This document shows positions 48,493 to 56,567 of a stretch of 64,000 nucleotides of DNA, piece by piece (position 1 is the first letter of the stretch; each line of letters opens with the position of its first letter). Source of the DNA: Symbiodinium natans (taxonomy: Eukaryota; Sar; Dinophyceae; Suessiales; Symbiodiniaceae). The notes below the pieces were generated by a model. That model was not told where the DNA came from, searched no databases, and saw nothing but the letters and a program-made list of their open reading frames with translations. A program made the translations under genes and the position numbers. The stretch is taken from positions 562,879-626,878 of the forward strand of contig CAJNDS010001213.1 of NCBI GenBank assembly GCA_905221605.1, in the 5' to 3' direction.

Positions 48493-49329
48493 TTAACCTT
48501 TAAAAAATGTTATCGTGAATGAAACATCCACCTCGTTTAAATTAATATTTTGGTTAAGATGGTCAGTAAGACGAAAATTTAATCTTCTTAATAATTTGTT
48601 AGAGACGTCAATATAATCAACAACGCTCAACTCGCAATCATTAATGACCCCTAAGTAAGGAACATTAACGGGAATCTTTTTTATAATACTTGAGTTACCC
48701 GCTACTGTTAATTGGTTATAGTTGCTAATTTCATTACAATGCAAATAAACATTTTTAACAGGTGTTAAATCAATAAAATTAGTTGTATAAGGTGCTACAT
48801 TAGTATAAGCGTCGGTTGCTGGGGTTGTGTTGCCAATCACGCGGTTTAAAGAATATAAGTTATTAACATCAACAGGGTCACTAAACAAATTTGCCACTGG
48901 CGCAACTTCCCCATCAGTGAGAAGAACAAAAATAACTGTTGCATAATTAGAACTGATTGTAAATTTGTTAGTTGATGTGTTGTAACTTAAAGAATATGTG
49001 TTAGGTCTGTCGTTTGTATCCACTAATAGATTAATCGCTATTTGTATGGTTTGTGCTAAATCTACCGCTGTATAGTTACCTTCGGGAATTGTTACTTTAC
49101 GGTAAGTAATACCCGCTATAACACCAGGGGGTATAACTTGATGTCTCCAATAAATATTGTTATTTGTGCTGTTTATTGAATACCAAGAATGAGGAATGCT
49201 TACCTCATGTATTTGACATAACATATTATCTTCTAATTGGACAGTTTCAGGTAAGTCAATAACAAATTCGGACGAAGTGCCACTTACTTTATAACTACTA
49301 TCGATATATACCTTCTTGAACTTAAGCAT
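48493..49329 (-). CDS. penton-like minor capsid protein, 278 residues
   Basis: Minor capsid (penton) proteins of PLVs, virophages and Polintons fill the vertices of the icosahedral shell. The N-terminal block (VYIDSSYKV..., then IDLPETVQLEDNMLCQIHEV and SIPHSWYSI, residues 7-52) is the characteristic start of the family, and the rest alternates short beta strands as in a single jelly roll. It is encoded back to back with the capsid operon, 44 bp from the lipase start. A TCTA motif lies 12 nt before its ATG. Length fits the family. Confidence 0.88.
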   Translation of the reverse strand: MLKFKKVYIDSSYKVSGTSSEFVIDLPETVQLEDNMLCQIHEVSIPHSWYSINSTNNNIYWRHQVIPPGVIAGITYRKVTIPEGNYTAVDLAQTIQIAINLLVDTNDRPNTYSLSYNTSTNKFTISSNYATVIFVLLTDGEVAPVANLFSDPVDVNNLYSLNRVIGNTTPATDAYTNVAPYTTNFIDLTPVKNVYLHCNEISNYNQLTVAGNSSIIKKIPVNVPYLGVINDCELSVVDYIDVSNKLLRRLNFRLTDHLNQNINLNEVDVSFTITFFKG

Positions 49330-49373
49330 TATTAATTAAATTAGAAATAAATTATAAGTTATTTTATAAAGGA
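49330..49373. promoter_or_regulatory. divergent promoter region between leftward and rightward structural blocks
   Basis: A 44-bp, very AT-rich spacer between the starts of the penton and lipase genes. The penton side has TCTA. On the lipase side I see no TCTA, only a TTTATAAAGG sequence just before the ATG. Confidence 0.55.
49342..49345 (-). promoter_or_regulatory. TCTA late-type promoter motif of the penton gene
   Basis: Minus-strand TCTA (attTCTAatt context), 12 nt before the ATG at 49329, in the divergent region between the two structural blocks. Confidence 0.6.
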
Positions 49374-50015
49374 ATGTTTAAACATAAAAGAAGAAATGAA
49401 GGTGTTTTATACGAATCGCCCAATACAAGAAATAAGATTAATGATGAAGTTAGGGACGAATTAGCAGGAACCGAAACGTTCTTAACCGATACGCAAGGTT
49501 TAAGACTTGCTTATGAAAACCCAGAAGGGATTTATCAAAATGGTTCTATTTTATACATAGCCGGAACTAAAAGCGGGAGAGATATTTATGATGATTTAAA
49601 ATTACCGTTGTATCAAACACAACAAACAAAAAGATATAAGGACGTTGATAAATTCATTAAAGACGGAACTATACAAGTTGATGGTAAAAAACTCACAGGT
49701 ATTACTGACATTATCAGTCATAGTTTAGGTTCGGCGGTGGGACAACAAATAAATAATGATTATGGCAATATTTTTAGAAGTAGAAGTTATGGTTCGCCTT
49801 TTGTTTCAAGTCAGAGACCAGAAGATACGGGGACAAACCTAAGAATAAGAAAAGCGGGCGACGTTGTTAGTATGTTCGATAAAGGCAGTTTAACATTAAA
49901 CAGAGGAACGTTAGACCCTTTACAAAATCATTCATATCAAGATATAGGTAACGTTAGTAATAAACCAGGAAACTTACCAATAACGCAAGAAGAATTTATG
50001 GAACAGTTTGATTAA
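49374..50015 (+). CDS. class-3 lipase-like alpha/beta hydrolase, 213 residues
   Basis: The central ISHSLGSAVG (residues 114-123) is a nucleophile elbow with Ser117. It is followed at the expected places by Asp163 (RKAGDVVSMFD) and His186 (PLQNHSYQDIG), giving a plausible Ser-Asp-His triad in class-3 lipase order. The preceding strand LYIAGTKS fits the fold. Lipases of this kind occur in some PLVs and virophages and are thought to act on membranes at entry or exit; that role is inferred here. It is the first gene of the rightward structural block. Substrate unknown. Confidence 0.8.
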   Translation: MFKHKRRNEGVLYESPNTRNKINDEVRDELAGTETFLTDTQGLRLAYENPEGIYQNGSILYIAGTKSGRDIYDDLKLPLYQTQQTKRYKDVDKFIKDGTIQVDGKKLTGITDIISHSLGSAVGQQINNDYGNIFRSRSYGSPFVSSQRPEDTGTNLRIRKAGDVVSMFDKGSLTLNRGTLDPLQNHSYQDIGNVSNKPGNLPITQEEFMEQFD

Positions 50016-50022
50016 AATCTTT

Positions 50023-50026
50023 TCTA
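50023..50026 (+). promoter_or_regulatory. TCTA late-type promoter motif
   Basis: TCTA in AT-rich DNA, 13 nt before the ATG at 50040. Confidence 0.6.
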
Positions 50027-50039
50027 AATAATATTAATA

Positions 50040-50234
50040 ATGTTTGCTTATAAAACAACATCATACGAGAAGGTAGAGAAGCCAAAGTCCGAGAAAAAGT
50101 TTAAACAAAACAGTTACGAGGAAATACGAAAAATCGTAGAAGACGGCGGAGAGATGAAGCTGAAGGAGACAATTAAAACAAGGAAAGACAATAATAAAAC
50201 TGAAAATAAAATTAAGTTTAATTTATTTGATTAA
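50040..50234 (+). CDS. small Lys/Glu-rich protein, 64 residues
   Basis: No recognised family. The protein is very rich in Lys and Glu (YEKVEKPKSEKKFKQNSYEE) and probably helical or disordered. It lies tightly between the lipase and the major capsid gene and has its own TCTA motif 13 nt before the ATG. It may be a small virion or DNA-binding protein, which is inference only. Confidence 0.6.
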   Translation: MFAYKTTSYEKVEKPKSEKKFKQNSYEEIRKIVEDGGEMKLKETIKTRKDNNKTENKIKFNLFD

Positions 50235-50257
50235 ATTTATTATAAAAATATTAATTA

Positions 50258-50261
50258 TCTA
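50258..50261 (+). promoter_or_regulatory. TCTA late-type promoter motif of the major capsid gene
   Basis: TCTA (ttaattaTCTAatca context), 17 nt before the ATG at 50279. Confidence 0.6.
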
Positions 50262-50278
50262 ATCATAAATATATAAGT

Positions 50279-51721
50279 ATGGAAACGTTCGCACCCGAAG
50301 ATATCCTTATTGATAATTTAAGCTTTAAATTAAACAAAGGTAGTTCATACATTCAAGACCGTCGTTCTGTGTCATTCTGGCCGACTGGTTCAAATATCTA
50401 TAAAAGCAATAGCGGTAATCGTGTATTAAAATTTTCATTAAACGGCGAAGACAACACATGGTTAGACCCTCAATCAGTTCGCATTTTCTTTACATTACAA
50501 AACTTAGACCTTGGCGATTATGATAATAAACTTCGTCCATTATCACCCGCTTATTCTTTCTTCAGACGAATGCGAATTATTGCTGGTAATCAAGTTGTTG
50601 AAGACTTTGATAATTATAACCGAGTTCATCATATGTTCTCTAAAATGATGTCTGCAGGAGCACGAAAAGACGAAGCAAACGAAAGTTTCGGATATAGATA
50701 TGATGACGAAGTAAGAACATTATATGCCGACGGAGTAACACCCGAATTAAAATATGAAGTTAACGGTTATAATTGCCAAGGATTTAAAAACAAAATGACA
50801 GTTTGTTTCAAACCATTATGTGGCCTCTTTTCACAATTTAAATATTTACCATTAAAATATATGGGAAACTTAACAATCGAATTAGAACTCGTAACAAATG
50901 CCACCGATTGTATTATTGATTATAATGATGATACCGCGAACACTGCCGTAGGCAATCGTTTCGTAAATAATGTTAATCCCGCAGACGCGGGACAAGAAAA
51001 CGCAAGATACAGAAATACAAGTATTCAATGGGAAATTAATAACGCTCGTGTTGTTTGCGATGTCTGCACCTTAGATAATAACTTAAATAATGAATATGTT
51101 AAGCATCTTTTAGAAGGTAAAGGATTACCCATTACTTATACCACTTATATTACTCAATCACAAGCATTAACAGGAAACGACAATTTTAGCGTTCAAGTTA
51201 TTCGTTCAGTATCTAAATTAGTAGCATCGTTTGTTACATTTTACAAGAGCGGAGACCCAAGCACAGGTTTTGAATACTGCGATAAAGAGTTCTGTCGTTT
51301 CTATCATCCACAACAGGCATCGTTTCCCGCAAACGAAGGAATATATGACCCCGATTTGGATTTAGAATTTCAGATTCAATTAGGTTCTAAATTGTATCCA
51401 GAATACCCTTGTGCTTCGATTACCGAGTGCTACTATCATTTACGAAAGGCATTAAACTTACCAATGTTTCATCAACATTCATTATCAATTGATTTTAAAC
51501 AATATCGCGATAGACAATTTGTCTTTGCTTTCTCCTTTGAAAAAGTGCCGGATAGTAGTTATACAGGAATTAATACACGTGCAGGGCAACAGATGTTATT
51601 AAAAGTTAAACCCGCAAACGCTTCAATCACTAATACGAATATGCCAGATAATTGTTATATAACATTACTGTCGGAACAAATATTAGAGATACGTGACCTT
51701 GGTTTGAAAGTTTTTGACTGA
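50279..51721 (+). CDS. major capsid protein, double jelly roll, 480 residues
   Basis: Forms the hexon-like trimers of the icosahedral shell. The N-terminus (SVSFWPTGSNIYKSNSGNRV, about residues 30-49, then LKFSLNG) and the core (RIFFTLQNLD, PAYSFFRRMRIIAGNQVVED, KYLPLKYMGNLTIELEL) match PLV/virophage-type major capsid proteins. Beta-strand content runs throughout and the length suits two jelly rolls. It is encoded in the rightward structural block, opposite the penton gene, with TCTA 17 nt upstream. No frameshift or truncation. Whether it falls in the PLV or classical Polinton capsid branch needs a tree. Confidence 0.92.
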   Translation: METFAPEDILIDNLSFKLNKGSSYIQDRRSVSFWPTGSNIYKSNSGNRVLKFSLNGEDNTWLDPQSVRIFFTLQNLDLGDYDNKLRPLSPAYSFFRRMRIIAGNQVVEDFDNYNRVHHMFSKMMSAGARKDEANESFGYRYDDEVRTLYADGVTPELKYEVNGYNCQGFKNKMTVCFKPLCGLFSQFKYLPLKYMGNLTIELELVTNATDCIIDYNDDTANTAVGNRFVNNVNPADAGQENARYRNTSIQWEINNARVVCDVCTLDNNLNNEYVKHLLEGKGLPITYTTYITQSQALTGNDNFSVQVIRSVSKLVASFVTFYKSGDPSTGFEYCDKEFCRFYHPQQASFPANEGIYDPDLDLEFQIQLGSKLYPEYPCASITECYYHLRKALNLPMFHQHSLSIDFKQYRDRQFVFAFSFEKVPDSSYTGINTRAGQQMLLKVKPANASITNTNMPDNCYITLLSEQILEIRDLGLKVFD

Positions 51722-51735
51722 ATTTAAGATATTCA

Positions 51736-51744
51736 TTTAAAGAC
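51736..51744 (+). promoter_or_regulatory. putative early promoter motif TTTAAAGAC
   Basis: 28 nt before the ATG of the first GIY-YIG gene. The same core precedes the second GIY-YIG gene and other non-virion genes. Confidence 0.5.
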
Positions 51745-51746
51745 AA

Positions 51747-51772
51747 ATTACCTAATAGTGTTATTAGGTAAT
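51747..51772 (+). terminator. perfect hairpin between capsid and GIY-YIG genes
   Basis: 11-bp arms (attacctaata / tattaggtaat) around a gtgt loop. It lies 26 nt after the capsid stop and ends on the base just before the next ATG. It fits a transcript-end hairpin for the capsid mRNA. Confidence 0.7.
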
Positions 51773-52549
51773 ATGCCATCAAAACCCATTGATTACAGTA
51801 AAACGCATTTCTATAAAATCGTGTGTAAAGACATAAACATAAAGGATTGCTATATCGGTCATACAACAGACTTTACGAAACGAAAAAACCATCATAAAAC
51901 AACTTGTAGCAATGACAGAGATAAGCAACATAATATATACCTTTATCAATACATTCGTGCTAATGGTGGTTGGGATAATTGGGAAATGATTAATATAGAA
52001 ACGTTAAGTTGTAAAGACAGTCTTGAAGCAAAAAGTATTGAGCGAGAATTCACTGAAAAGTTGAAGGCAACATTGAATTCAATAAGACCAATAGCAACAG
52101 TAGAAGAGGTTAAAGAAATGAAAAAGAAGCATTATGAAGAAAACAAAGAAGAAATTTTAGCAAAGCAAAAGGAAAAGTATGAAGAAAACAAAGAGGTAAT
52201 ATTAGAAAGAAACAAGAAATGGAGAGACGAACACCAAGAAGAACAAAAGGACTACCACAAAAACTATCGGAAAAACAATAAGGAAGCCGTAGCAGAAAGA
52301 AAGAAGAAATGCTATGAAAACAAGAAGGAGGAATATTTACAGAAGAAGCGTGATTACTATCAAGAAACAAAGGAAGAAAGGAAACTCAAAGACAAAGAAA
52401 GATATGAACAAAACAAAGAACAAGTATTAGCAAAACAAAAGGAGAAAATCACCTGTGAATGTGGCGAGGTTATTTGTAAATCAAGTAAGTTTCACCACAA
52501 GAAAACTCAACGCCATCAAGCATATCTTAATCAACAAAATGATAATTAA
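51773..52549 (+). CDS. GIY-YIG endonuclease with charged repeats and a C-terminal zinc finger, 258 residues
   Basis: The N-terminal nuclease domain reads FYKIVCKD...CYIGHTTDFTKRKNHH (about residues 10-41), a variant GIY-YIG with the catalytic Arg region after the YIG strand, and a later Glu (SIEREF). The middle (about 110-235) is made of YEENKEE-type charged repeats. The C-terminus holds CECGEVICKSSKFHHKKTQRH, a zinc-binding motif. An in-frame GTG at 51758 could extend it, but that lies inside a perfect hairpin, so I choose the ATG at 51773. It sits within the late block but has an early-type motif. Such nucleases often act as mobile elements or in recombination. Confidence 0.8.
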   Translation: MPSKPIDYSKTHFYKIVCKDINIKDCYIGHTTDFTKRKNHHKTTCSNDRDKQHNIYLYQYIRANGGWDNWEMINIETLSCKDSLEAKSIEREFTEKLKATLNSIRPIATVEEVKEMKKKHYEENKEEILAKQKEKYEENKEVILERNKKWRDEHQEEQKDYHKNYRKNNKEAVAERKKKCYENKKEEYLQKKRDYYQETKEERKLKDKERYEQNKEQVLAKQKEKITCECGEVICKSSKFHHKKTQRHQAYLNQQNDN

Positions 52550-52555
52550 ACATTG

Positions 52556-52582
52556 TTAAATTAATTATCTAAATTAATTTAA
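52556..52582 (+). terminator. perfect hairpin between GIY-YIG and fiber genes, with TCTA in the loop
   Basis: 11-bp arms (ttaaattaatt / aattaatttaa) around the 5-nt loop atcta. It begins 7 nt after one stop codon and ends 2 nt before the fiber ATG. Confidence 0.7.
52568..52571 (+). promoter_or_regulatory. TCTA late-type promoter motif of the fiber gene
   Basis: TCTA 13 nt before the ATG at 52585, within the loop of the hairpin at 52556-52582. Confidence 0.6.
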
Positions 52583-52584
52583 TA

Positions 52585-54942
52585 ATGGTTCTTACTTTAA
52601 ACAACACAAATACATTAACAGCAGATAATATTGTAGTCAGTGGAACAGACATTTCTTTGTTATATGCCACAAAAACAGAATTAGGAGACATCAACACCGC
52701 GAATTCTTCAAACATACAAGCAAACACCGACTCTATAGATGTTTTGAATACAAAGCAACTACAAAACTTTCATAATATCAGTTCTTTAACGCACTTATTA
52801 GATACGGAGTATCAAACAAACACCACCTTAACGAGCACATTTTACAATAAAACAGAAATAGACTCAACCTTTACGAATTATTACACACAAACTCAAATAG
52901 ACACAAATTTATCAACAAATTACCAGACCAACACCCAATTAGGAACAAATTATTATAATAAAACCGAAGTAGACGGATTAATAGCAGGAGGAGGAGGAGA
53001 CACTTATACAACAACAGAAGTAGATAATTTACTTGCTTTAAGAGTTCCAGTAAGTGATTTTACCAATAGATTTAGTGCTAATCCTATTATTGATTGTTCT
53101 GCCCCTACTGTTATTCATAGTGGATTAACATTAAATAATTCAACAATAAATATTTCCCCAGTAGCAGGATTATTATTTAGTAATCAAACCGGAGGAGGTG
53201 ATAAAGTTTTAGCAGAGTTTAAGAACGCTACGAGTTATATAACTTTGCAAGGGGATAAGATATTTTGCAATAATACATCAGACGATGCAATTAAACAACT
53301 TGATTTAACTAATAATAATGCAGGGTATAAAATGAGTGGGAAAATAGAAACGCCAACAGGTGGTTTAGTAGTGGAAAATACAGCAGACGCTAATTTATCA
53401 TTTACCGTTAGAAATACTGATAATTATATTACTTTTAATAATGATAATATCGATTGTTATAATTCAGTTGGCGATACTGGTAGAATATTAAACTTAAATA
53501 ATAATGCTAATCAATATGTTAAATCACATTCCTTATTAGTAGATACAGGAACGGAAACATTAACAAGCGGGTATAATTTGGATGTTGTTGATAGTGCGAT
53601 TATTAGACAGAATTTAAAAGTTGATGGTAATTTAGATTTAACAAATGATTTAAATTTTGACGGTGAAAATTGTAATATATCTAATAACTCAGGACTTACA
53701 TTTTATAAAGATACAACAGATGCGTCGAATGTTATGACTGTAAAAAATGCACAAGGATATTTAAAATTTAATTCATTTAATATTAATGCTTATAACACAA
53801 GCAACGACAGTTCATCATTGCTTTTATTAAATACTGCTAACGGTAATGGTGTTTATTGTTTAAGTTTAGGCATCGGAGCAATTCAAGGAGCAAATAAACT
53901 AAATGTAAGTGGCGGGAATGCTAATTTTGGTGGCACTTCATCATTTCAAAACATAGCAACTTTTAATAGTGATATTTATATTAATAATTCAGGGAGAATA
54001 TTTCAAAGAGCAGACGTTAATAATTCATTAAATGTAATATCAACAGAAGAAATTAATTTTTCATTACAATCAAATAGAACAACCGACCCAACAACAGGAA
54101 CAATAGCACTACAATTAAACGACACTAACGGAATTACTATTAATAGAGCAGTTACAAATAACTTAACTTTTAATAGTATTGGTAATATCGTTGGTGAGGC
54201 AGATGTTATTAGTTGGGGGCGCTTTATGTTTCAAAATAGTAGTGAGTTTAAAGAAGTATTGGACGGACAATATAAATTGTTTGTTCGAAATGGAGACACG
54301 TTAGGCGACATTAATTTAACTGTTGGATTAGAAAGTAGCACACCAGAAATTAAAATAACTGATGGAAAAGTAAAAATGAATAACTTAGAAATAACACAAG
54401 AGACAATAAGCACCGTAGACCAAATACAATTTTTAAATACTGACGCAGGAGGTGAATATGCATTTTATTTTGGTAGTGTTTCAGTATCGAATGATGTGTT
54501 TTCAATTTCACCAGGTGGCATTCTCGTTAATGGAGATATTGAATATACAGGGTCTTTAATTCCAAGTTCCGATAAACGTTTGAAAAAAGATATTAAGGAA
54601 CTTAACCAAAAAAAAGCAGTGGAATTAGTTAAATACATTGTTCCAAAAACATATCATTTTATTGACGACAGACAAAAGGGTAAATCATGTTGTGGTTTTA
54701 TTGCTAATGACTTTTTAAGTAAAAAAGTCCCAGATGAATGGCAAAATATAGTTAAAGAAGGCAAAGACGGATATTTAAAGTTTGATTATACTTCTTGTGT
54801 TCCTATTTTATGGAGTGCATTACAAGCAACAATAAATGAAGTAGAAGAATTAAAAGATTTAGTAAAAACAATGAAAAAGGAAATGGCAACGATGAAAGGA
54901 GAAATAACAAAGTTGAAAAAGAAAATTAAGGATGATGATTAA
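52585..54942 (+). CDS. fiber-like protein with C-terminal S74 self-cleaving chaperone, 785 residues
   Basis: The N-terminal 150 residues contain repeated YYNKTEVD/YQTNTQL-type units typical of trimeric phage and viral fibers. A long beta-rich, Asn-rich repeat region follows (about 160-655). The C-terminus (from about 661, SSDKRLKKDIKELN, then CCGFIANDF and WSALQATINEVEEL) is an intramolecular chaperone of peptidase family S74, which trimerises the fiber and then cuts itself off, by family precedent between Ser662 and Asp663. A coiled-coil tail closes the protein. It probably recognises the host cell surface. The gene ends in a hairpin shared with the convergent ATPase gene. Confidence 0.88.
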   Translation: MVLTLNNTNTLTADNIVVSGTDISLLYATKTELGDINTANSSNIQANTDSIDVLNTKQLQNFHNISSLTHLLDTEYQTNTTLTSTFYNKTEIDSTFTNYYTQTQIDTNLSTNYQTNTQLGTNYYNKTEVDGLIAGGGGDTYTTTEVDNLLALRVPVSDFTNRFSANPIIDCSAPTVIHSGLTLNNSTINISPVAGLLFSNQTGGGDKVLAEFKNATSYITLQGDKIFCNNTSDDAIKQLDLTNNNAGYKMSGKIETPTGGLVVENTADANLSFTVRNTDNYITFNNDNIDCYNSVGDTGRILNLNNNANQYVKSHSLLVDTGTETLTSGYNLDVVDSAIIRQNLKVDGNLDLTNDLNFDGENCNISNNSGLTFYKDTTDASNVMTVKNAQGYLKFNSFNINAYNTSNDSSSLLLLNTANGNGVYCLSLGIGAIQGANKLNVSGGNANFGGTSSFQNIATFNSDIYINNSGRIFQRADVNNSLNVISTEEINFSLQSNRTTDPTTGTIALQLNDTNGITINRAVTNNLTFNSIGNIVGEADVISWGRFMFQNSSEFKEVLDGQYKLFVRNGDTLGDINLTVGLESSTPEIKITDGKVKMNNLEITQETISTVDQIQFLNTDAGGEYAFYFGSVSVSNDVFSISPGGILVNGDIEYTGSLIPSSDKRLKKDIKELNQKKAVELVKYIVPKTYHFIDDRQKGKSCCGFIANDFLSKKVPDEWQNIVKEGKDGYLKFDYTSCVPILWSALQATINEVEELKDLVKTMKKEMATMKGEITKLKKKIKDDD

Positions 54943-54972
54943 TAATATTATAGCAAAATAATATTATTAATC
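54937..54972. terminator. 15-bp perfect hairpin between convergent fiber and ATPase genes
   Basis: Arms gattaataatattat and ataatattattaatc around the 6-nt loop agcaaa. Both stop codons lie inside the arms. Being symmetric, it can act in both directions. Confidence 0.8.
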
Positions 54973-55761
54973 TATAACTAATTTAGCATCAAACCTTTTA
55001 TAAAACATATCATTTACGTCTGCTTTCATCAAGTTAATGAATAAAAAACTATACGGTTCTTCTGTAGCTAAATTATACACTTCCAATAATAATTTCTTTG
55101 CTTCTGCAAGATTTTTAGTATCTGCTACAGAAGATTTTTTAATCAATACGGCGCTTAATTCCTCAACCATTGTTTCTATTTCTTTGTAATTCCTTAATCT
55201 AAAGAAGAACAACTGACGACTATTGACACGAATTATTGGAGACAGTGCGTTAAATTTTTGTGTTGCAGTGATAATACATATCGCTTTATGTCGTCCCCTT
55301 ACATATAATTGATTTAATAATGGACTGTTGCGTGAAAAACTCTTTGAATCAGCAAAATCATCAACAATAATTAATATTGAATGCAATTGCTTGTGTCCAT
55401 TCTTCTTTTGATACTCAGTTATTTTATGTTGTCTGTTTATGACTTCTTCTAATTCCGAGGGGTTGTATTCATCAAACATACATTTTTCTTTCTCTAAATC
55501 CACCTTCAAATCGTTCTGAATATACCTTTTAACAGGAGTCCAGTTAGGGTCAATTGAAACAGAGGGCGACCATACATATATTCTTGCGAAAACATCGCGA
55601 TAAATGTCTAATATCATTGACTGTAATAATATGCCTTTACCACTTCCAGAAGGGCCAGTTATTATTTGACTGAAAGGTAATCTCGGGGCTACTTCATATT
55701 TAGATTGTTTGAACTCGTATTCTTTGACATTAACAGGTTTAACTATCGGAATGTTTGACAT
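54967..55761 (-). CDS. A32/FtsK-HerA-type genome-packaging ATPase, 264 residues
   Basis: Pumps the genome into the preformed capsid using ATP. Walker A is GPSGSGKG (residues 36-43) and Walker B is ILIIVDDFAD (129-138), followed by the sensor-like IITATQ (163-168). The N-terminus (PVNVKEYEFKQSKYEVAPRL) and overall length fit the PLV/virophage/NCLDV packaging family. A TCTA motif lies 13 nt before the ATG. It is convergent with the fiber gene and ends within their shared hairpin. Confidence 0.92.
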   Translation of the reverse strand: MSNIPIVKPVNVKEYEFKQSKYEVAPRLPFSQIITGPSGSGKGILLQSMILDIYRDVFARIYVWSPSVSIDPNWTPVKRYIQNDLKVDLEKEKCMFDEYNPSELEEVINRQHKITEYQKKNGHKQLHSILIIVDDFADSKSFSRNSPLLNQLYVRGRHKAICIITATQKFNALSPIIRVNSRQLFFFRLRNYKEIETMVEELSAVLIKKSSVADTKNLAEAKKLLLEVYNLATEEPYSFLFINLMKADVNDMFYKRFDAKLVID

Positions 55762-55774
55762 TATTATTAATACA

Positions 55775-55778
55775 TAGA
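55775..55778 (-). promoter_or_regulatory. TCTA late-type promoter motif of the ATPase gene
   Basis: Minus-strand TCTA (attttCTAtg context), 13 nt before the ATG at 55761. Confidence 0.6.
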
Positions 55779-55800
55779 AAATTATATCGTTATTTAATAT

Positions 55801-55956
55801 ATGTATAACTACAAAAACTATATAGATGTAATAGATGAGATAGAGAAATTAGACGAAGTAATAAAAACACCAAGATACAGAATGTGTTGTCGTAGTTTGT
55901 TAGAGTTCTTGAAAGCCGTTTGTTATTATCTTAAAAATATGAAAAAATCTAAATAA
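55801..55956 (+). CDS. small unknown protein, 51 residues
   Basis: ATG at 55801, stop at 55954-55956. The product begins MYNYKNYIDVIDEIEKLDEV and has a Cys-containing middle (RMCCRSLLEFLKAVCYYLKN) that could be a short amphipathic or membrane-associated helix. It starts 39 bp from the divergent ATPase gene and ends 5 bp before the next gene. Its codon use resembles its neighbours. No family is known. It is short but fits the tight gene packing. Confidence 0.5.
   Translation: MYNYKNYIDVIDEIEKLDEVIKTPRYRMCCRSLLEFLKAVCYYLKNMKKSK
55948..55951 (+). promoter_or_regulatory. TCTA late-type promoter motif
   Basis: TCTA in AT-rich DNA, 10 nt before the ATG at 55962, overlapping the end of the 51-residue gene. 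Confidence 0.55.
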
Positions 55957-55961
55957 TATTA

Positions 55962-56306
55962 ATGGAAGAGAACAGCGGAGGGTTTCACATTGATAAAAGT
56001 AGTGTTGATTGTAACTTTTGTAGATGTGGTAAAAAGGCATTGTATAAACAAACTAAAACAACAACAGATAAACAGGGTAACGTCGTAGTTAATCAGGTAG
56101 AGAATCGTTCTTCTTGGAAAGTTGGCAGGAATACGACGCCCGACGGAAACGCTATATTCAAAACAAACATGAAAGATAATGAAGATGTTGATACAGTAGA
56201 TACAGGGTTCAGGTCAAGAAAACCAACACCCGAAGAAAGAATAGAAATATTAGAAAAAGAAGTAGAGGAGCTAAAAAGGAACTTAGGATTAAACAGTATG
56301 GATTGA
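55962..56306 (+). CDS. small Cys-containing protein with C-terminal coiled coil, 114 residues
   Basis: Begins MEENSGGFHIDKSS and carries CNFCRCGKK (about residues 18-26), a possible half zinc site. The last 30 residues (PEERIEILEKEVEELKRN) form a strong leucine-zipper-like coiled coil that probably oligomerises the protein. TCTA lies 10 nt before the ATG, which suggests late expression. Function unknown. Confidence 0.65.
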   Translation: MEENSGGFHIDKSSVDCNFCRCGKKALYKQTKTTTDKQGNVVVNQVENRSSWKVGRNTTPDGNAIFKTNMKDNEDVDTVDTGFRSRKPTPEERIEILEKEVEELKRNLGLNSMD

Positions 56307-56332
56307 CATTAAAGGTTTGTTTTTATTAGATT

Positions 56333-56473
56333 ATGACACAAGAAAACGCGTTTTCGGTATTATGTTTAAAGAAATGTTGTTCTTTAAACATGACAGTTGC
56401 CCCCAAGCACAGAGCCCCATTGTTTCACATTGAACGGACACATGAAAGGGAAGTAGTGCGACACGTTCAATAG
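56333..56473 (+). CDS. possible 46-residue protein
   Basis: ATG at 56333, stop at 56471-56473; the product begins MTQENAFSVLCLKKCC and is basic toward the end. ATTAAAGGT lies 16 nt before the ATG, resembling the early-type motif. Codon use is less AT-biased than in neighbouring genes, and the frame overlaps two inverted repeats, so it may be a chance frame in a functional RNA or DNA structure. Confidence 0.25.
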   Translation: MTQENAFSVLCLKKCCSLNMTVAPKHRAPLFHIERTHEREVVRHVQ

Positions 56474-56536
56474 CATCTCATAAGCAGTTGCTTAATTCGT
56501 TTGATTAAATCTTAAGGAACTCATACCCCATTGCGT

Positions 56537-56566
56537 TTAATAATAATAAATTGTTATTATTATTAA
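56537..56566 (+). promoter_or_regulatory. 13-bp perfect hairpin ending one base before an ATG
   Basis: Arms ttaataataataa and ttattattattaa around the loop attg. The ATG of the next gene is at 56568. It could end the upstream transcript or shape the 5' leader of the next. Confidence 0.65.
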
Positions 56567-56567
56567 T

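Larger units (their letters stand above)
56307..56567 (+). other. structured, unusually GC-rich spacer with four inverted repeats
   Basis: The longest spacer inside the element, less AT-rich than its surroundings. It contains perfect inverted repeats at 56362-56391 (11 bp), 56429-56471 (8 bp arms), 56481-56494 (6 bp) and 56537-56566 (13 bp). It could encode a structured RNA, hold an origin, or contain the 46-residue frame listed separately. Confidence 0.5.

Noticed and set aside
51758-51772. GTG start giving a 263-residue GIY-YIG protein
   Set aside because: The GTG lies in the loop of a perfect hairpin and a normal ATG follows at 51773; a eukaryotic virus is unlikely to use GTG.
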